A stretch of DNA of 64,000 nucleotides, from contig BQMO01000011.1 of the NCBI GenBank assembly GCA_022180725.1, forward strand, positions 45,801 through 109,800. The letters run 5' to 3'. The translations under genes were made by a program, and so were the position numbers. This DNA is from Phycisphaerae bacterium (GTDB lineage Bacteria; Planctomycetota; Phycisphaerae; Phycisphaerales; UBA1924). The notes under the pieces are model-generated. The model saw only the letters and a list, made by a program, of their open reading frames with translations, ran no database searches and had not been told where the DNA came from. How positions within the stretch are numbered: the first letter of the stretch is position 1; the number at the start of each line of letters is the position of its first letter. Shown one piece after another: positions 53,393 through 62,075 of the stretch.

Positions 53393-54420
53393 GCCAGCGC
53401 CTCCACGTCGCGGAGCGCCGCGACGATCTGGCGGCCCATGAGGGGTTGGGGGCCGATGGCGGGCGGCGTGAGGCGCCCCGTGGCGCGATCGTGGCCGGCA
53501 AGAAACGCCCGTGCGGCGCGAGCCAGGTCCATGGGTGAACCGCTCCGTGCTCTCATCAAAGGTGGGCGCGTGTCGCCGGGGTCATCCGGTGGGCCATCCT
53601 CGGCCAGGATCAGCGGCATGCCCGCGGCGCGCAGCCCGCGTGCGATCATGGTCCATGCGCACGAGGCCGGGCGGTCGGGCGGAGAGGCCAGGAGGCAGAC
53701 ATCGCAGGCGAGCCAGAGCGGGAGCGGGCCGGCGCGGGAGAAGCAGATACCACGTATTTGCCCGTGCTCGCGAACATGGCGGAGCAAAGGCCCTCGCCTT
53801 GGTTCCGTGCGTGCGCACAACCCGACGCAGCGGAGGCCCGAGGCCCCGAGCATCCCGAGCGCGTACATGAGTGTGTCCCCCCGCTCCGGGTCGTCGCCCA
53901 GGACGCCGATCAATCGCGTGTCCCCTTCAAGTCCGAGTGAGGCGCGGAGGTCCGCACGCGAGGCGCATGCCGGGATCATCATTGGTTCGGGCGTCAGCGT
54001 CACCCAGTGGCGGAGAACCTCGCCGGTTTCGGGGTCCAACCCTCGACACTCAACCTGTCCCGAGGAGAGGTCGACCCGTGCTGAACGACCCGGGATGCCG
54101 CGAAGACGCTCGACCCACGAGGCGGTGGGAGCATCCCAGGTCACGATCATGCCCGGGTCGGTCGCGTCGATGAGGCGCTCGAGGCACCGAGCGGCGCGAC
54201 GGGGTTCGCTGAGCGGCGGTGCGATGCGTTCGAACTCCGCGGCGCCCAGGGCGCGGGCTTCGCGTCCGAAGCACGATCCCCCGATGAGCGTCAGCACGTG
54301 ACGCACGTCGGGGTCCGCCCGTGCGGCCTCAAGGCACGCCAGGACCTCGGGCCAGGCACGGCGCCAGCGCCCTCCGGGCACGACGATAACTTCCGGGATG
54401 ATGTGGAGGCACGTGTGCAC
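53389..54420 (-). CDS. Glycosyltransferase-like protein
   Basis: A 343-residue protein with the general layout of a GT-B glycosyltransferase: an N-terminal half with CLHIIPEVIVVPGGRWRRAW and a C-terminal half with RLIGVLGDDPERGDTLMYAL and LACDVCLLASPPDRPASCAW, where the group 1 family has its donor-binding region. The family's E-x7-E motif is not clear, so catalysis is not assured. It may modify a surface glycan or act as a non-catalytic relative. It overlaps the tyrosine phosphatase gene by 4 bp, so the two are probably translated together. Confidence 0.6.
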   Translation of the reverse strand: MHTCLHIIPEVIVVPGGRWRRAWPEVLACLEAARADPDVRHVLTLIGGSCFGREARALGAAEFERIAPPLSEPRRAARCLERLIDATDPGMIVTWDAPTASWVERLRGIPGRSARVDLSSGQVECRGLDPETGEVLRHWVTLTPEPMMIPACASRADLRASLGLEGDTRLIGVLGDDPERGDTLMYALGMLGASGLRCVGLCARTEPRRGPLLRHVREHGQIRGICFSRAGPLPLWLACDVCLLASPPDRPASCAWTMIARGLRAAGMPLILAEDGPPDDPGDTRPPLMRARSGSPMDLARAARAFLAGHDRATGRLTPPAIGPQPLMGRQIVAALRDVEALA

Positions 54421-54423
54421 GGG

Positions 54424-55068
54424 TTATTTGGTGCTGATGCTGGGCCTGGTTTCGTGCTCATAGAACAGTTTGGCGAGGGATTGCCCGATGAACTCGGCGA
54501 AGGATTCCTGGACCTTCATCATCTCCGCCGCGGTGCGGGGGACCTGGCCCGTGGTTGGCGGGGCGATCACCCGCAAGTCGAACCCCTCGGGGTCGTCGGG
54601 CCACACGCGCCCGGTGTCGTTCGTCGCATCGATTACTTTGACACGGAGTCGAGCCATCGGCTGGAGCGATTGTCCGTCGGTCGAGAGGCTGAACTCTCGC
54701 ACGTTGGCGTAGACCATGATCTCGGCCCGGGCATGGCGGGTCAGAGTGACGAGGTCCATCGGGGCCGAGGGGGATTCTCCCGCGGCGGCTTCCAGCCCGG
54801 CGCGCGGCTCGATCACCGTGGTGAGCACTTTCTTCTCGAGCAGCGTGTTCCCGGCGGTCGAGGCGATAGTCATGCGCATGCTCCGCCGAGGGAGACGGCT
54901 GCCGCGGTCGTCGACGAAGAAGACCGTGGCCCGGTCCTTGGCGAGGGTGTGCACGGCGTCGGTCGTCGGCGGGCCTTTCAGGACCACCGCCGCGGTTCCG
55001 ATCACGTTGCAGCCCGCCGAACAGGTCAAGAGCACCGTGCACGCCGCCATCGCTGCCGCAGTTCGCAT
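54424..55068 (-). CDS. Lipoprotein of unknown function (paralogue A)
   Basis: A 214-residue lipoprotein: signal MRTAAAMAACTVLLTCSAGC with Cys20 at the lipobox. The mature part opens NVIGTAAVVL, contains RATVFFVDDRGSRLP, LTRHARAEIMVYANVREFSL and a C-terminal FIGQSLAKLFYEHETRP. It shares the GCxVIG opening and the LFYEHE ending with the next gene upstream (55130-55792), so the two are diverged paralogues. ATG 55068 has GAGG eight bases upstream. No known domain is recognised. Confidence 0.75.
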   Translation of the reverse strand: MRTAAAMAACTVLLTCSAGCNVIGTAAVVLKGPPTTDAVHTLAKDRATVFFVDDRGSRLPRRSMRMTIASTAGNTLLEKKVLTTVIEPRAGLEAAAGESPSAPMDLVTLTRHARAEIMVYANVREFSLSTDGQSLQPMARLRVKVIDATNDTGRVWPDDPEGFDLRVIAPPTTGQVPRTAAEMMKVQESFAEFIGQSLAKLFYEHETRPSISTK

Positions 55069-55129
55069 CGAGTCAACCTCCGATCCATCGAGAGATCTGG
55101 TGCATGGGGAGTCCGCCTCGTTCGAGCGC

Positions 55130-55792
55130 TCAGTACGTGGGGTAGTAAGGCTCTTCGTGCTCGTAGAAAAGCCAGGTGGCACGGTCGATGAGGCGCAAGG
55201 TGAGGGCCTGGCTCACGAGCGAGGCGTTCATGTCTTCGGGCCCCATGCCGCGCTTGTCGGGGAAGCGAACGGTGATGGGCTTCTCGAAGACGGCGATTTC
55301 CGGGGTGGGTGACGTGGGGTCGTAGACGGACATGGTGGCGGAGGCCATCGCATCCCACACGTACGGGTTGCCGGGGTCGTGGAGGCGGTACTCGAGGAGT
55401 TCGAGGACGATGATGAGGTCCACGCCGCCCAGCGACCTGGCGACGTCGGACTTGGTTCGCAGGCCCCAGGATGGGTTCTCGTAGATGTACCGCAGGACAT
55501 CGCGGGCGGGAACGAATCCGGACGCCGCGGGGAGGTTGGCCGGGTTCGACAACCGCTCGGTGACTTTGGCGGTGAGGACCTCCGTGAGCATGGGAAAGTC
55601 GCCTTGGATCGCACGGTCCGCGGTCACGATCGCCGCGAAGGACTTGGCCTGGAGCGCCACACATTCAGCGGGAATGGTCCGCGTGGCGTCCTTGCGGTAG
55701 TTCTCGACCGCGACGCCGATGACCTGGCACCCGCCCAGCAGCGCGATGCTCAGCATCGCCGTGGCCACCACCACGCGTGAGAGTTGACGCAT
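55130..55792 (-). CDS. Lipoprotein of unknown function (paralogue B)
   Basis: A 220-residue lipoprotein: MRQLSRVVVATAMLSIALLG followed by Gly-Cys22. It has SLGGVDLIIVLELLEYRLHD, ATMSVYDPTSPTPEIAVFEK and the ending ATWLFYEHEEPYYPTY. The GCQVIG start and LFYEHE near the end match paralogue A. ATG 55792 is preceded by AGGAG with good spacing; an upstream in-frame ATG at 55810 overlaps the DUF2752 stop. The pattern of strands suggests a small beta domain outside the membrane. Confidence 0.75.
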   Translation of the reverse strand: MRQLSRVVVATAMLSIALLGGCQVIGVAVENYRKDATRTIPAECVALQAKSFAAIVTADRAIQGDFPMLTEVLTAKVTERLSNPANLPAASGFVPARDVLRYIYENPSWGLRTKSDVARSLGGVDLIIVLELLEYRLHDPGNPYVWDAMASATMSVYDPTSPTPEIAVFEKPITVRFPDKRGMGPEDMNASLVSQALTLRLIDRATWLFYEHEEPYYPTY

Positions 55793-55806
55793 GCCTTGCT
55801 CCTGTG

Positions 55807-56265
55807 TCATCCTGACGCGCCGGGCCACGTGAGAACCTTGTATCCCCACGCGGCGGCGGTCAACGCGGCGAGGGTCCACAGGCCCCGTCCGCCGAGCATT
55901 GTTGCACCCACCCGGCCCAGACGCGAGCCGGTCGCCGCGACGTGGGCCGCCCCCCAGAAGACCCCCGCCGCCCCGATCGCGAGCATGGCGCCCATCGGTT
56001 GGGCGTGAAAGGCCTCAAGGTAGTGGGCGTCGGCGGCGTGGGCGAAGGCGGTCGTCATCCCGCACGTGGGGCACGGCTTGTCGAAGGCCACTACCCAACC
56101 ACATGGGTACATGCCGAGTTTGGTGTGCGTGCCATGCCCACGGGGATCAGCCTGAAGCCGGGCGGCGACAAGGAGCACGGCCACAACGGCGGCGGCCACG
56201 CCGCCGGCCAGAACTCGCCCGGCGATCCCGACATGCAGGCCGGCATACGGACGCATGGGCGGCAT
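55807..56265 (-). CDS. DUF2752 membrane protein
   Basis: A protein of about 152 residues with the DUF2752 core: a Cys-containing signature CPTCGMTTAFAHAADAHYLE followed by AFHAQPMGAMLAIG, framed by two or three hydrophobic segments (VLAGGVAAAVVAVLLVAARL at the N-terminus, AAAWGYKVLTW at the C-terminus). The family is widespread in Bacteroidota and Planctomycetota and of unknown role. The start at 56265 avoids overlapping nuoA; ATG 56316 lies within the nuoA gene and would add 17 residues. It follows nuoA by 10 bases. Confidence 0.85.
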   Translation of the reverse strand: MPPMRPYAGLHVGIAGRVLAGGVAAAVVAVLLVAARLQADPRGHGTHTKLGMYPCGWVVAFDKPCPTCGMTTAFAHAADAHYLEAFHAQPMGAMLAIGAAGVFWGAAHVAATGSRLGRVGATMLGGRGLWTLAALTAAAWGYKVLTWPGASG

Positions 56266-56275
56266 GATCGGCGGC

Positions 56276-56677
56276 TCAGTCAAACTTGAAGACGCCCTTG
56301 CGGAATCCGTAGACATACGCGACGACGGTGGTGAAGAGGAAGAACAGGATGCGGAGCAACCAAAGGAGGGACTCGTCGGATTGCGGGGCGAGGTTCGGGA
56401 ACGTGGTCGCCCAGGGGTACAGGAAGATAATTTCGATGTCGAACACGAGGAAGACCATGGCGATGAGGTAGAAGCGGACGTTGAAGCGTTTGCGGGCGGT
56501 GCCGACGGCGTTCATGCCGCTCTCGTAACTCTGCCCCTTCACGGCGCCGGCACGCCGCGGGCCGAGCATCTGCGAGATGACCACGTTGCCGATGCCGAAG
56601 GCGATGGCCATGAGGACTATCAGCGAGATCGGGAGGTACCCGGAGAGGTCCGAGGCGAGTGTGAAGGATTCGATCAT
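56276..56677 (-). CDS. nuoA: NADH-quinone oxidoreductase subunit A
   Basis: A 133-residue membrane subunit of complex I with three helices (about 10-33, 65-88, 97-117) and the conserved loop GPRRAGAVKGQSYESGMNAVG, plus RFYLIAMVFLVFDIEIIFLY containing the Glu near the middle helix. It helps form the proton-pumping membrane arm with NuoJ, NuoK and NuoH. The remaining nuo genes are not beside it: a DUF2752 gene follows at once. The subunit is therefore isolated here, although nuoA normally leads a long operon. Confidence 0.93.
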   Translation of the reverse strand: MIESFTLASDLSGYLPISLIVLMAIAFGIGNVVISQMLGPRRAGAVKGQSYESGMNAVGTARKRFNVRFYLIAMVFLVFDIEIIFLYPWATTFPNLAPQSDESLLWLLRILFFLFTTVVAYVYGFRKGVFKFD

Positions 56678-56751
56678 GCGGCGAGATGGTAGCCCGTGCG
56701 CCCCGCTCGATGCCGACGGCGCGGACGGGGCGTTCATAGACTCCCACCCCC

Positions 56752-57870
56752 ATGCCCGATCCCGCCACGACAAGTCCGGCGCTGCACACCATCCCCCCGC
56801 GGGCGCTCGAGCGGCTGCGCATGATGGACAAGGAAGAACGGGAACTGGGCGCGATGCTCGAAGACCCCGACATCCTCGCGGACCATCGCAAGGTCCGCGA
56901 TTTATCGGTCAAACGGGCGGCGATCGAGCCTTCCGTGGCACTCTATCGACGGTTGATCGCTTTGGAGCGAGAGGCCGAGACGCTCCGGGGGATGCTCGCG
57001 CCCGACGCCGATGCGGAACTGGCGGCGATGGCCCGCGAGGAGCTCCCCCGCGTCCAGGCGGCGATGGGCACGACGCGGCAGGCCCTGCTGGCGAAACTGG
57101 TGTCCGCGGACGATGCACGGATCGGGTCGGTGATGCTCGAACTTCGGGCGGGGACGGGGGGGGACGAGGCGACGATCTGGGCGCGCGACCTGCTGGAGAT
57201 GTACCAGAAGTACGCGGCGAGGCGTGGGTGGACGTTCGAGGTGCTCGAGTTGTCTCCCGAGCCGGCGGTGGGGGGCGTGCGGAGCGTGCTGGCGAACGTG
57301 CGCGGGGAAGGGGTGTGGCGGGAACTGGCGCTGGAAGCGGGGGTTCATTCGGTGAAGCGCGTGCCCGCGACCGAGGCGGCCGGGCGCGTGCACACGTCGA
57401 CCGCGAGCGTGGCGGTGCTTCCCGAGCCGCAAGAGGTCGAGGTGAAGATCGACTGGGCCAACGACGTGGAGGAACAGGCGACACGGGCGCAGGGGCCGGG
57501 CGGGCAGAACGTGAACAAGGTGGAAACAGCGTGGCAGATTCATCACAAGCCCACCGGCATGGTGATCAAGATGATGGAGGCCAAGAGCCAGCAGCAGAAC
57601 CGGGAGCGGGCGAGGCGACTGTTGATGGCCCGGCTTTATGAGGCGGAACTCCAGCGACGCACCGCGGAACGGGCCGCGGCGCGAAACAGCCAGATCGGCG
57701 GTGGAGGGCGGAGCGAGAAGATCCGCACGTATCGCTGGAAAGAGGGGATTGTCGCCGACGAGCGATTGTCGGGCGAGTATCCCTTGCGGGACATCATCGC
57801 GGGGGACCTGCAGGCCCTGATGCGTGATCTGGTGGATTACGACACGGCCAGGCGGCTGGCGGAGCTTTGA
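56752..57870 (+). CDS. prfA: Peptide chain release factor 1
   Basis: A 372-residue RF1: codon-recognition motif Pro-Ala-Thr at 205-207 (RVPATEAAGR), consistent with reading UAA and UAG, and the catalytic GGQ at 250-252 (QGPGGQNVNKVETAW). Domain 1 contains the expected helical region and the C-terminus has DLVDYDTARRL. It hydrolyses peptidyl-tRNA at stop codons. The sequence after GGQ has NVNKVETAWQ rather than HVNTTDSAVR, a modest variation. ATG 56752 lies in a divergent spacer with nuoA of 74 bases. Confidence 0.95.
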   Translation: MPDPATTSPALHTIPPRALERLRMMDKEERELGAMLEDPDILADHRKVRDLSVKRAAIEPSVALYRRLIALEREAETLRGMLAPDADAELAAMAREELPRVQAAMGTTRQALLAKLVSADDARIGSVMLELRAGTGGDEATIWARDLLEMYQKYAARRGWTFEVLELSPEPAVGGVRSVLANVRGEGVWRELALEAGVHSVKRVPATEAAGRVHTSTASVAVLPEPQEVEVKIDWANDVEEQATRAQGPGGQNVNKVETAWQIHHKPTGMVIKMMEAKSQQQNRERARRLLMARLYEAELQRRTAERAAARNSQIGGGGRSEKIRTYRWKEGIVADERLSGEYPLRDIIAGDLQALMRDLVDYDTARRLAEL

Positions 57871-57916
57871 TCATGAATGGCGTGCCGGTCCCCGGATTTC
57901 TGGTACGATCCCCGGC

Positions 57917-58477
57917 ATGTCCCAGTACTTCATCAGCGCGGATGGACAGACGCAGGAAGGTCCGCTCTCGATTGAGCAGGTGCGAGAACGCCTGGCGCGT
58001 ACGCCCAACGCCGCGGGGATGCTGGCGTGGCGCGAGGGGTTGCCCGCGTGGGCGCCCGTCGGACAGGTGCCGGAACTGGCGGGGTTGCTGCCGTCACCCA
58101 TGTTGACGCCCGTTGCGCCGCCTATCCCAGCGCCGGCGGTTACTTCTCAGCCAAACCCGCAGGCCGTCACGCAGGCCGTGCCTCAGCCGATGCGGACGTT
58201 TGCCCCGCCGCAGGTTGCTGGGCCGATCAGCACCCCGGCGCGTGCCGGCCAGGCCGACGGCTTGGCGATCGCGTCGCTGATACTTGGGTGCGTGTCGATC
58301 CTCGCGTCGTGCATGCACGTGCTCTCGCTGCCGATCTCGATCACCGGACTTGTGCTGGGGCTGATCAGCAAGACCAGGGTGGGCGTGCGGACGGCCGGGA
58401 TCATCACGTCGATCTGCGGGATGGGGATTGCGGTGATCTGGTTGATCGTGGTGATCATCATCAGCATGTCGAACTAG
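57917..58477 (+). CDS. GYF-domain plus DUF4190-like membrane protein
   Basis: A 186-residue protein with a GYF_2-like module at residues about 1-55 (YFISADGQTQEGPLSIEQV then WREGLPAWAPVGQVPELAGL), a Pro/Thr/Gln-rich linker (60-110) and two hydrophobic segments (about 118-148 and 158-183) of the DUF4190 type (ADGLAIASLILGCVSILAS). GYF modules bind proline-rich peptides, and proteins with this layout are common in planctomycetes. The role is unknown. The next gene downstream, 4 bases away, encodes a second DUF4190-like protein. Confidence 0.8.
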   Translation: MSQYFISADGQTQEGPLSIEQVRERLARTPNAAGMLAWREGLPAWAPVGQVPELAGLLPSPMLTPVAPPIPAPAVTSQPNPQAVTQAVPQPMRTFAPPQVAGPISTPARAGQADGLAIASLILGCVSILASCMHVLSLPISITGLVLGLISKTRVGVRTAGIITSICGMGIAVIWLIVVIIISMSN

Positions 58478-58481
58478 CGCC

Positions 58482-58793
58482 ATGTCCGACACGACCCCAA
58501 TTTCATCGCCGCCCACGATGCCGGGGCCGATCAGTCAGCCGAAAGACCCGCTGGCCGACCCCTCGCTGCGATGGGTGCTCCCCGTGGGGCGCTCGCCATG
58601 GGCGATCGCGGCGGGGTATTTGGGGCTGTTCAGCGTGCTGGTGTTTCCCGGGCCGATCGCGTTGATCGTGTCGCTCATGGCGGTACTCGATCTTCGACGG
58701 CATCCCGAGCGTTGTGGGTGGGGGCGGACAATCTTCGGATTGCTGATGGGGTTGGTGGGAACGGGCATTCTGGCGTTCGCGTTCCTGACGTAG
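58482..58793 (+). CDS. Small DUF4190-like membrane protein
   Basis: A 103-residue protein with a Pro-rich N-terminal 35 residues and two hydrophobic segments (about 41-68 and 82-102) separated by LDLRRHPERCGWGRTIFG, the DUF4190 pattern. It appears to be a shortened relative of its upstream neighbour without the GYF module. Both are probably translated from one transcript. No functional residues are recognised. Confidence 0.72.
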   Translation: MSDTTPISSPPTMPGPISQPKDPLADPSLRWVLPVGRSPWAIAAGYLGLFSVLVFPGPIALIVSLMAVLDLRRHPERCGWGRTIFGLLMGLVGTGILAFAFLT

Positions 58794-58803
58794 GCTTGCC
58801 GCC

Positions 58804-60096
58804 GTGCCGCACCATATACGCGATGACACTGTGTGCGATGTTGCCGTGGTCGGCGCCGGGGCGGCCGGGCTGATGGCGGCGATCGCGGCGACGGCGAATC
58901 CCGGGGCGCAGCCCCCGCCGAGCGTGGTCGTCGTGGACGGCGCCAGGACACTGGGTGCGAAGATCCTGGTGGCGGGCGGAGGGCGGTGCAACGTGACGCA
59001 CCACGCGGTGGACGAGCATCAATACGCCGGCTCGACCCCGCACGCGATTCGGAAGGTGCTGCGACGGTTTGACGTGCCGGACACCGTGGCGTTTTTCAAG
59101 AACTTGGGCGTGGAGTTGAAGCGCGAGGAAACGGGGAAACTGTTCCCGACGACGGACACGGCGCGGACGGTGCTCGACGCGCTGCTGCGGGCGGCGGCGG
59201 GGGCGAGGATTCTGCACCCCTGGCGCGTGGCGGCGATCGACCATCGATCCGAGGCCGAGTTCCCGTTCCGGGTGATCGCCGCCGACGCCACGCTTCGCGC
59301 GATCTCGGCTCGACGGGTGATCCTGGCGACCGGGGGGATGGCGCTGCCCCGCTCGGGGTCGGACGGTGCGGGCTACGCCTTCGCGAAACTCCTGGGCCAT
59401 TCGGTGACGCCGCACGTGTTTCCGGCGCTGGTGCCGCTGGTGTTGGAGAAGGGGCACTGGATCACGGGCCTGTCGGGGATCAGCGCGACGGTGACGCTGG
59501 AGTTGCAGAGTGGGACGGGGAAACGGCTGAAGTCGTTTACGAACGCGCTGCTGTGCACGCACGTGGGGGTGTCCGGGCCGTGCGCGATGGATATGAGCCG
59601 CTACTTGGCGGCCGCGCGGCACGATGATCCCGGCGCGGGGCTGAGCGTCAACTGGCTGCCGGGCGAGACACGTGAAACGCTCGATACGGCGCTGGTGGGG
59701 CTGGGGAAAGGGACGCCGGAGCGGTACCTGCGGCAGCGGGGCCTGCCGGAGCGACTGGCGGAAGCGCTGTGCCGAGCGGCGGGGGTCGATCCCGCCATGC
59801 CGGGGCATGTTCTTCCGCGCGACACCCGGCGTGCGTTGGCGGCGCTGGTGATTGCGACCCCGGTGCCCGTGACCGGGGACCGTGGGTTTACGTACGCGGA
59901 AGTGACGGCGGGTGGAGTGCCGCTATCGGAGGTGCACCTGGACACGATGGAGAGCCGTTGCTGTCCGGGGCTGCATCTGTGCGGAGAGATTCTCGACGTG
60001 GATGGTCGGATCGGAGGATTCAACTTTCAATGGGCATGGGCGAGCGGGCACGTGGCGGGGACGGCGGCAAGCCGGGCGATACACTCGCCGACATGA
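58804..60096 (+). CDS. HI0933/BaiN-type NAD(P)/FAD-dependent oxidoreductase
   Basis: A 430-residue flavoprotein: FAD-binding GAGAAGLMAAIAA at 17-29, the family motif GGGRCNVTHH near residue 60, RVILATGGMALPRSGSDGAG and a C-terminal LCGEILDVDGRIGGFNFQWA with a second flavin contact. Family members include reductases such as BaiN and YhiN; the substrate is generally unknown. The start is GTG 58804. Its stop overlaps the aroDE start (ATGA), so the two genes are translationally coupled, although nothing in the sequence ties the oxidoreductase to the shikimate pathway. Confidence 0.9.
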   Translation: MPHHIRDDTVCDVAVVGAGAAGLMAAIAATANPGAQPPPSVVVVDGARTLGAKILVAGGGRCNVTHHAVDEHQYAGSTPHAIRKVLRRFDVPDTVAFFKNLGVELKREETGKLFPTTDTARTVLDALLRAAAGARILHPWRVAAIDHRSEAEFPFRVIAADATLRAISARRVILATGGMALPRSGSDGAGYAFAKLLGHSVTPHVFPALVPLVLEKGHWITGLSGISATVTLELQSGTGKRLKSFTNALLCTHVGVSGPCAMDMSRYLAAARHDDPGAGLSVNWLPGETRETLDTALVGLGKGTPERYLRQRGLPERLAEALCRAAGVDPAMPGHVLPRDTRRALAALVIATPVPVTGDRGFTYAEVTAGGVPLSEVHLDTMESRCCPGLHLCGEILDVDGRIGGFNFQWAWASGHVAGTAASRAIHSPT

Positions 60097-61718
60097 CGCT
60101 CCTGTGCGTTCCCATCATGGTTCAGGACGCGGACCAGGCGTTAGCCGATGCGCAGGCCGCACGTGATGCGGGTGCGGACCTGGTCGAGTTCCGCGTGGAT
60201 GGGTATTTCCACGGTACCGGGGATGCGGGCGAGATGCGGGCGGTGGCGGGGATCGTGGAGGATTCGCCCCTGCCGTCGATCGTGACGTGCCGATCGGCGG
60301 ACGAGGGCGGACAGTACGACGGGCCGGACGATGCGCGGGTGGCGCTGTACGAGTACCTGGGTACGGCGAAGCGTCCGCCACGGTATTTTGACCTTGAGTT
60401 GGCGGCGTACGAGCGGTCGGCGAACTTGCGGCAGAAAGTGCACCTGGCGGTCGATCACCCGGCGAGGCGGCGCGCGGATGCGCCGTCGCTGATCCTGTCG
60501 ATGCATGACTTCAAGACCCGTCCGGCGGACCTCGCGCGACGGGTGGCGCGGCTCGCGGAGACCGACGCGGCGAGTGTCGTGAAAATCGCGTTCCGTGCCC
60601 GTTCCCTCCGCGACAATCTGGAACTGTTCGACCTGCTCACGCACGCGACGAAGCCCACGATCGCGCTGGGGATGGGCGAGTTCGGGTTGATGTCGCGCGT
60701 GCTGACGCCGAAGTTCGGCGGCTTTCTGACGTTCGCGTCGCTGCGTCCGACGACGGGCACGGCGCCGGGGCAGCCAACGGTGCGGGAACTGGAGGAGCTG
60801 TACCGATTCAGGGCGATCGGCCGGGCGACGCGGGTGTACGGGGTGATCGGGTGGCCGATCGAGCATTCACGCTCGCCGCACGTGCACAACGCGGCGTTCG
60901 CGGCGCTCGGCATCGATGCCGTCTACGTGCCGCTGCCCATCGCGGTGTCCGAGGATGCCGAGGCGACGTACGCGAACTTCAAGGGGACGCTGCTGGACCT
61001 GCTGCACGACGCGCGGGTGGATTTCTCCGGCGCGAGCGTGACCCACCCGCACAAGCAGCATCTGGTGCGCCTGGCGCGGGAGCAGGGGTGGCGGCTTGAC
61101 AAGGCCTCGGCGGCGAACGGCGCGGCGAACACGATCGCCATCGAACGCCGTCGGGGAGCGGAGCCGACCGTGCACGTGTTGAACACCGATGCCGCGGCCC
61201 TGCGCGCGGTTGCCGAGTCCGTGGTCGGATCTCTCGCGGGACGATCGGCGGTGATCCTCGGGGCCGGGGGCGTAGCCCGGGCGGGGGCATGGGCGCTGCT
61301 CGGGGCGGGTGCGAGGGTCACGATCCGTGCGCGGCGTGAAGACCAAGCCCACGCGCTCGTCGACGGCCTGGGGGCCCCGGCGTCGCTGCGGTGTGAGGCG
61401 TGGGATACGCCCGTGTGGCACAACTCAGACCTTGTGATCAACGCCACGCCGATGGGGATGTTCGGAGGACCCGCGCCGGACGAGTCGCCGCTGTCCGAAG
61501 CGGCCCTCGTCGCGCTGCCGCCGGGCGCAGCGGTGTTCGACACGGTGTACAACCCGGCGGAGACGCCGCTGCTTCGGGCCGCACGGGCGGCGGGGCGGCG
61601 GGCCTTCGGCGGCATGGAGATGTTCGTGCATCAGGCCGCGGCCCAGTTGCGCGCGTGGACGGGGATGGAGCCGCCGCTGGAGGCGATGCGACGTGCGGCG
61701 GCGGAGGCCAACCCATGA
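60093..61718 (+). CDS. aroDE: Bifunctional 3-dehydroquinate dehydratase/shikimate dehydrogenase
   Basis: A 541-residue fusion. The N-terminal type I dehydroquinase (about 1-235) has VEFRVDGYF, TCRSADEGG, the catalytic His in LSMHDFK and the Schiff-base Lys in VVKIAFRARS. The C-terminal shikimate dehydrogenase (about 245-541) has GVIGWPIEHSRSPHVHNAAF, the catalytic Lys in SVTHPHKQHL, AANTIAI, NTDAAAL, the NADP-binding GAGGVARAG and GMEMFVHQAAAQL. Together they convert 3-dehydroquinate to shikimate. The same fused order is known in plants and some bacteria. It overlaps a flavoprotein gene upstream and a small membrane-protein gene downstream. Confidence 0.95.
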   Translation: MTLLCVPIMVQDADQALADAQAARDAGADLVEFRVDGYFHGTGDAGEMRAVAGIVEDSPLPSIVTCRSADEGGQYDGPDDARVALYEYLGTAKRPPRYFDLELAAYERSANLRQKVHLAVDHPARRRADAPSLILSMHDFKTRPADLARRVARLAETDAASVVKIAFRARSLRDNLELFDLLTHATKPTIALGMGEFGLMSRVLTPKFGGFLTFASLRPTTGTAPGQPTVRELEELYRFRAIGRATRVYGVIGWPIEHSRSPHVHNAAFAALGIDAVYVPLPIAVSEDAEATYANFKGTLLDLLHDARVDFSGASVTHPHKQHLVRLAREQGWRLDKASAANGAANTIAIERRRGAEPTVHVLNTDAAALRAVAESVVGSLAGRSAVILGAGGVARAGAWALLGAGARVTIRARREDQAHALVDGLGAPASLRCEAWDTPVWHNSDLVINATPMGMFGGPAPDESPLSEAALVALPPGAAVFDTVYNPAETPLLRAARAAGRRAFGGMEMFVHQAAAQLRAWTGMEPPLEAMRRAAAEANP

Positions 61719-62065
61719 GCGGCTCCTCGCGTTACACCGTGCTGTATCCCACGCAGTATGTGTGGTACATCTTCGCGTCGACGCTGGACATTCTGATGAC
61801 GTACGCGATCATCTGGAAACTGGGGGGGCGCGAGGTGAACGCCGTGGCGCGGCACTTCATCGAGCATTATGGGGGGCACTGGGGGCTGATCATCCTCAAG
61901 TACCTGACCGTGGTGCTGGTGGTGGCGATCTGCGAATCGGTGGGTCGGCGTAACGGCTTGCTCGGCCGTCGGCTGGCGGTCGCCGCGATCATCATTTCGG
62001 CTTTCCCGGTGGGGTACGGCATCGTCCAGGTTGCCGCCTGGACGCATGCGGCCCCGATCGAGTAG
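61715..62065 (+). CDS. Small multipass membrane protein (DUF5658-like)
   Basis: A 116-residue protein with about three hydrophobic segments: YVWYIFASTLDILMTYAIIW (15-34), WGLIILKYLTVVLVVAI (56-72) and LAVAAIIISAFPVGYGIVQV (87-106). The STLDILMTYAIIWKLGGREVN pattern (broken here for length) is like DUF5658 membrane proteins. The start codon overlaps the aroDE stop (ATGA). No catalytic residues are seen; the role is unknown. Confidence 0.7.
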   Translation: MSGSSRYTVLYPTQYVWYIFASTLDILMTYAIIWKLGGREVNAVARHFIEHYGGHWGLIILKYLTVVLVVAICESVGRRNGLLGRRLAVAAIIISAFPVGYGIVQVAAWTHAAPIE

Positions 62066-62075
62066 CCGTACGGCG

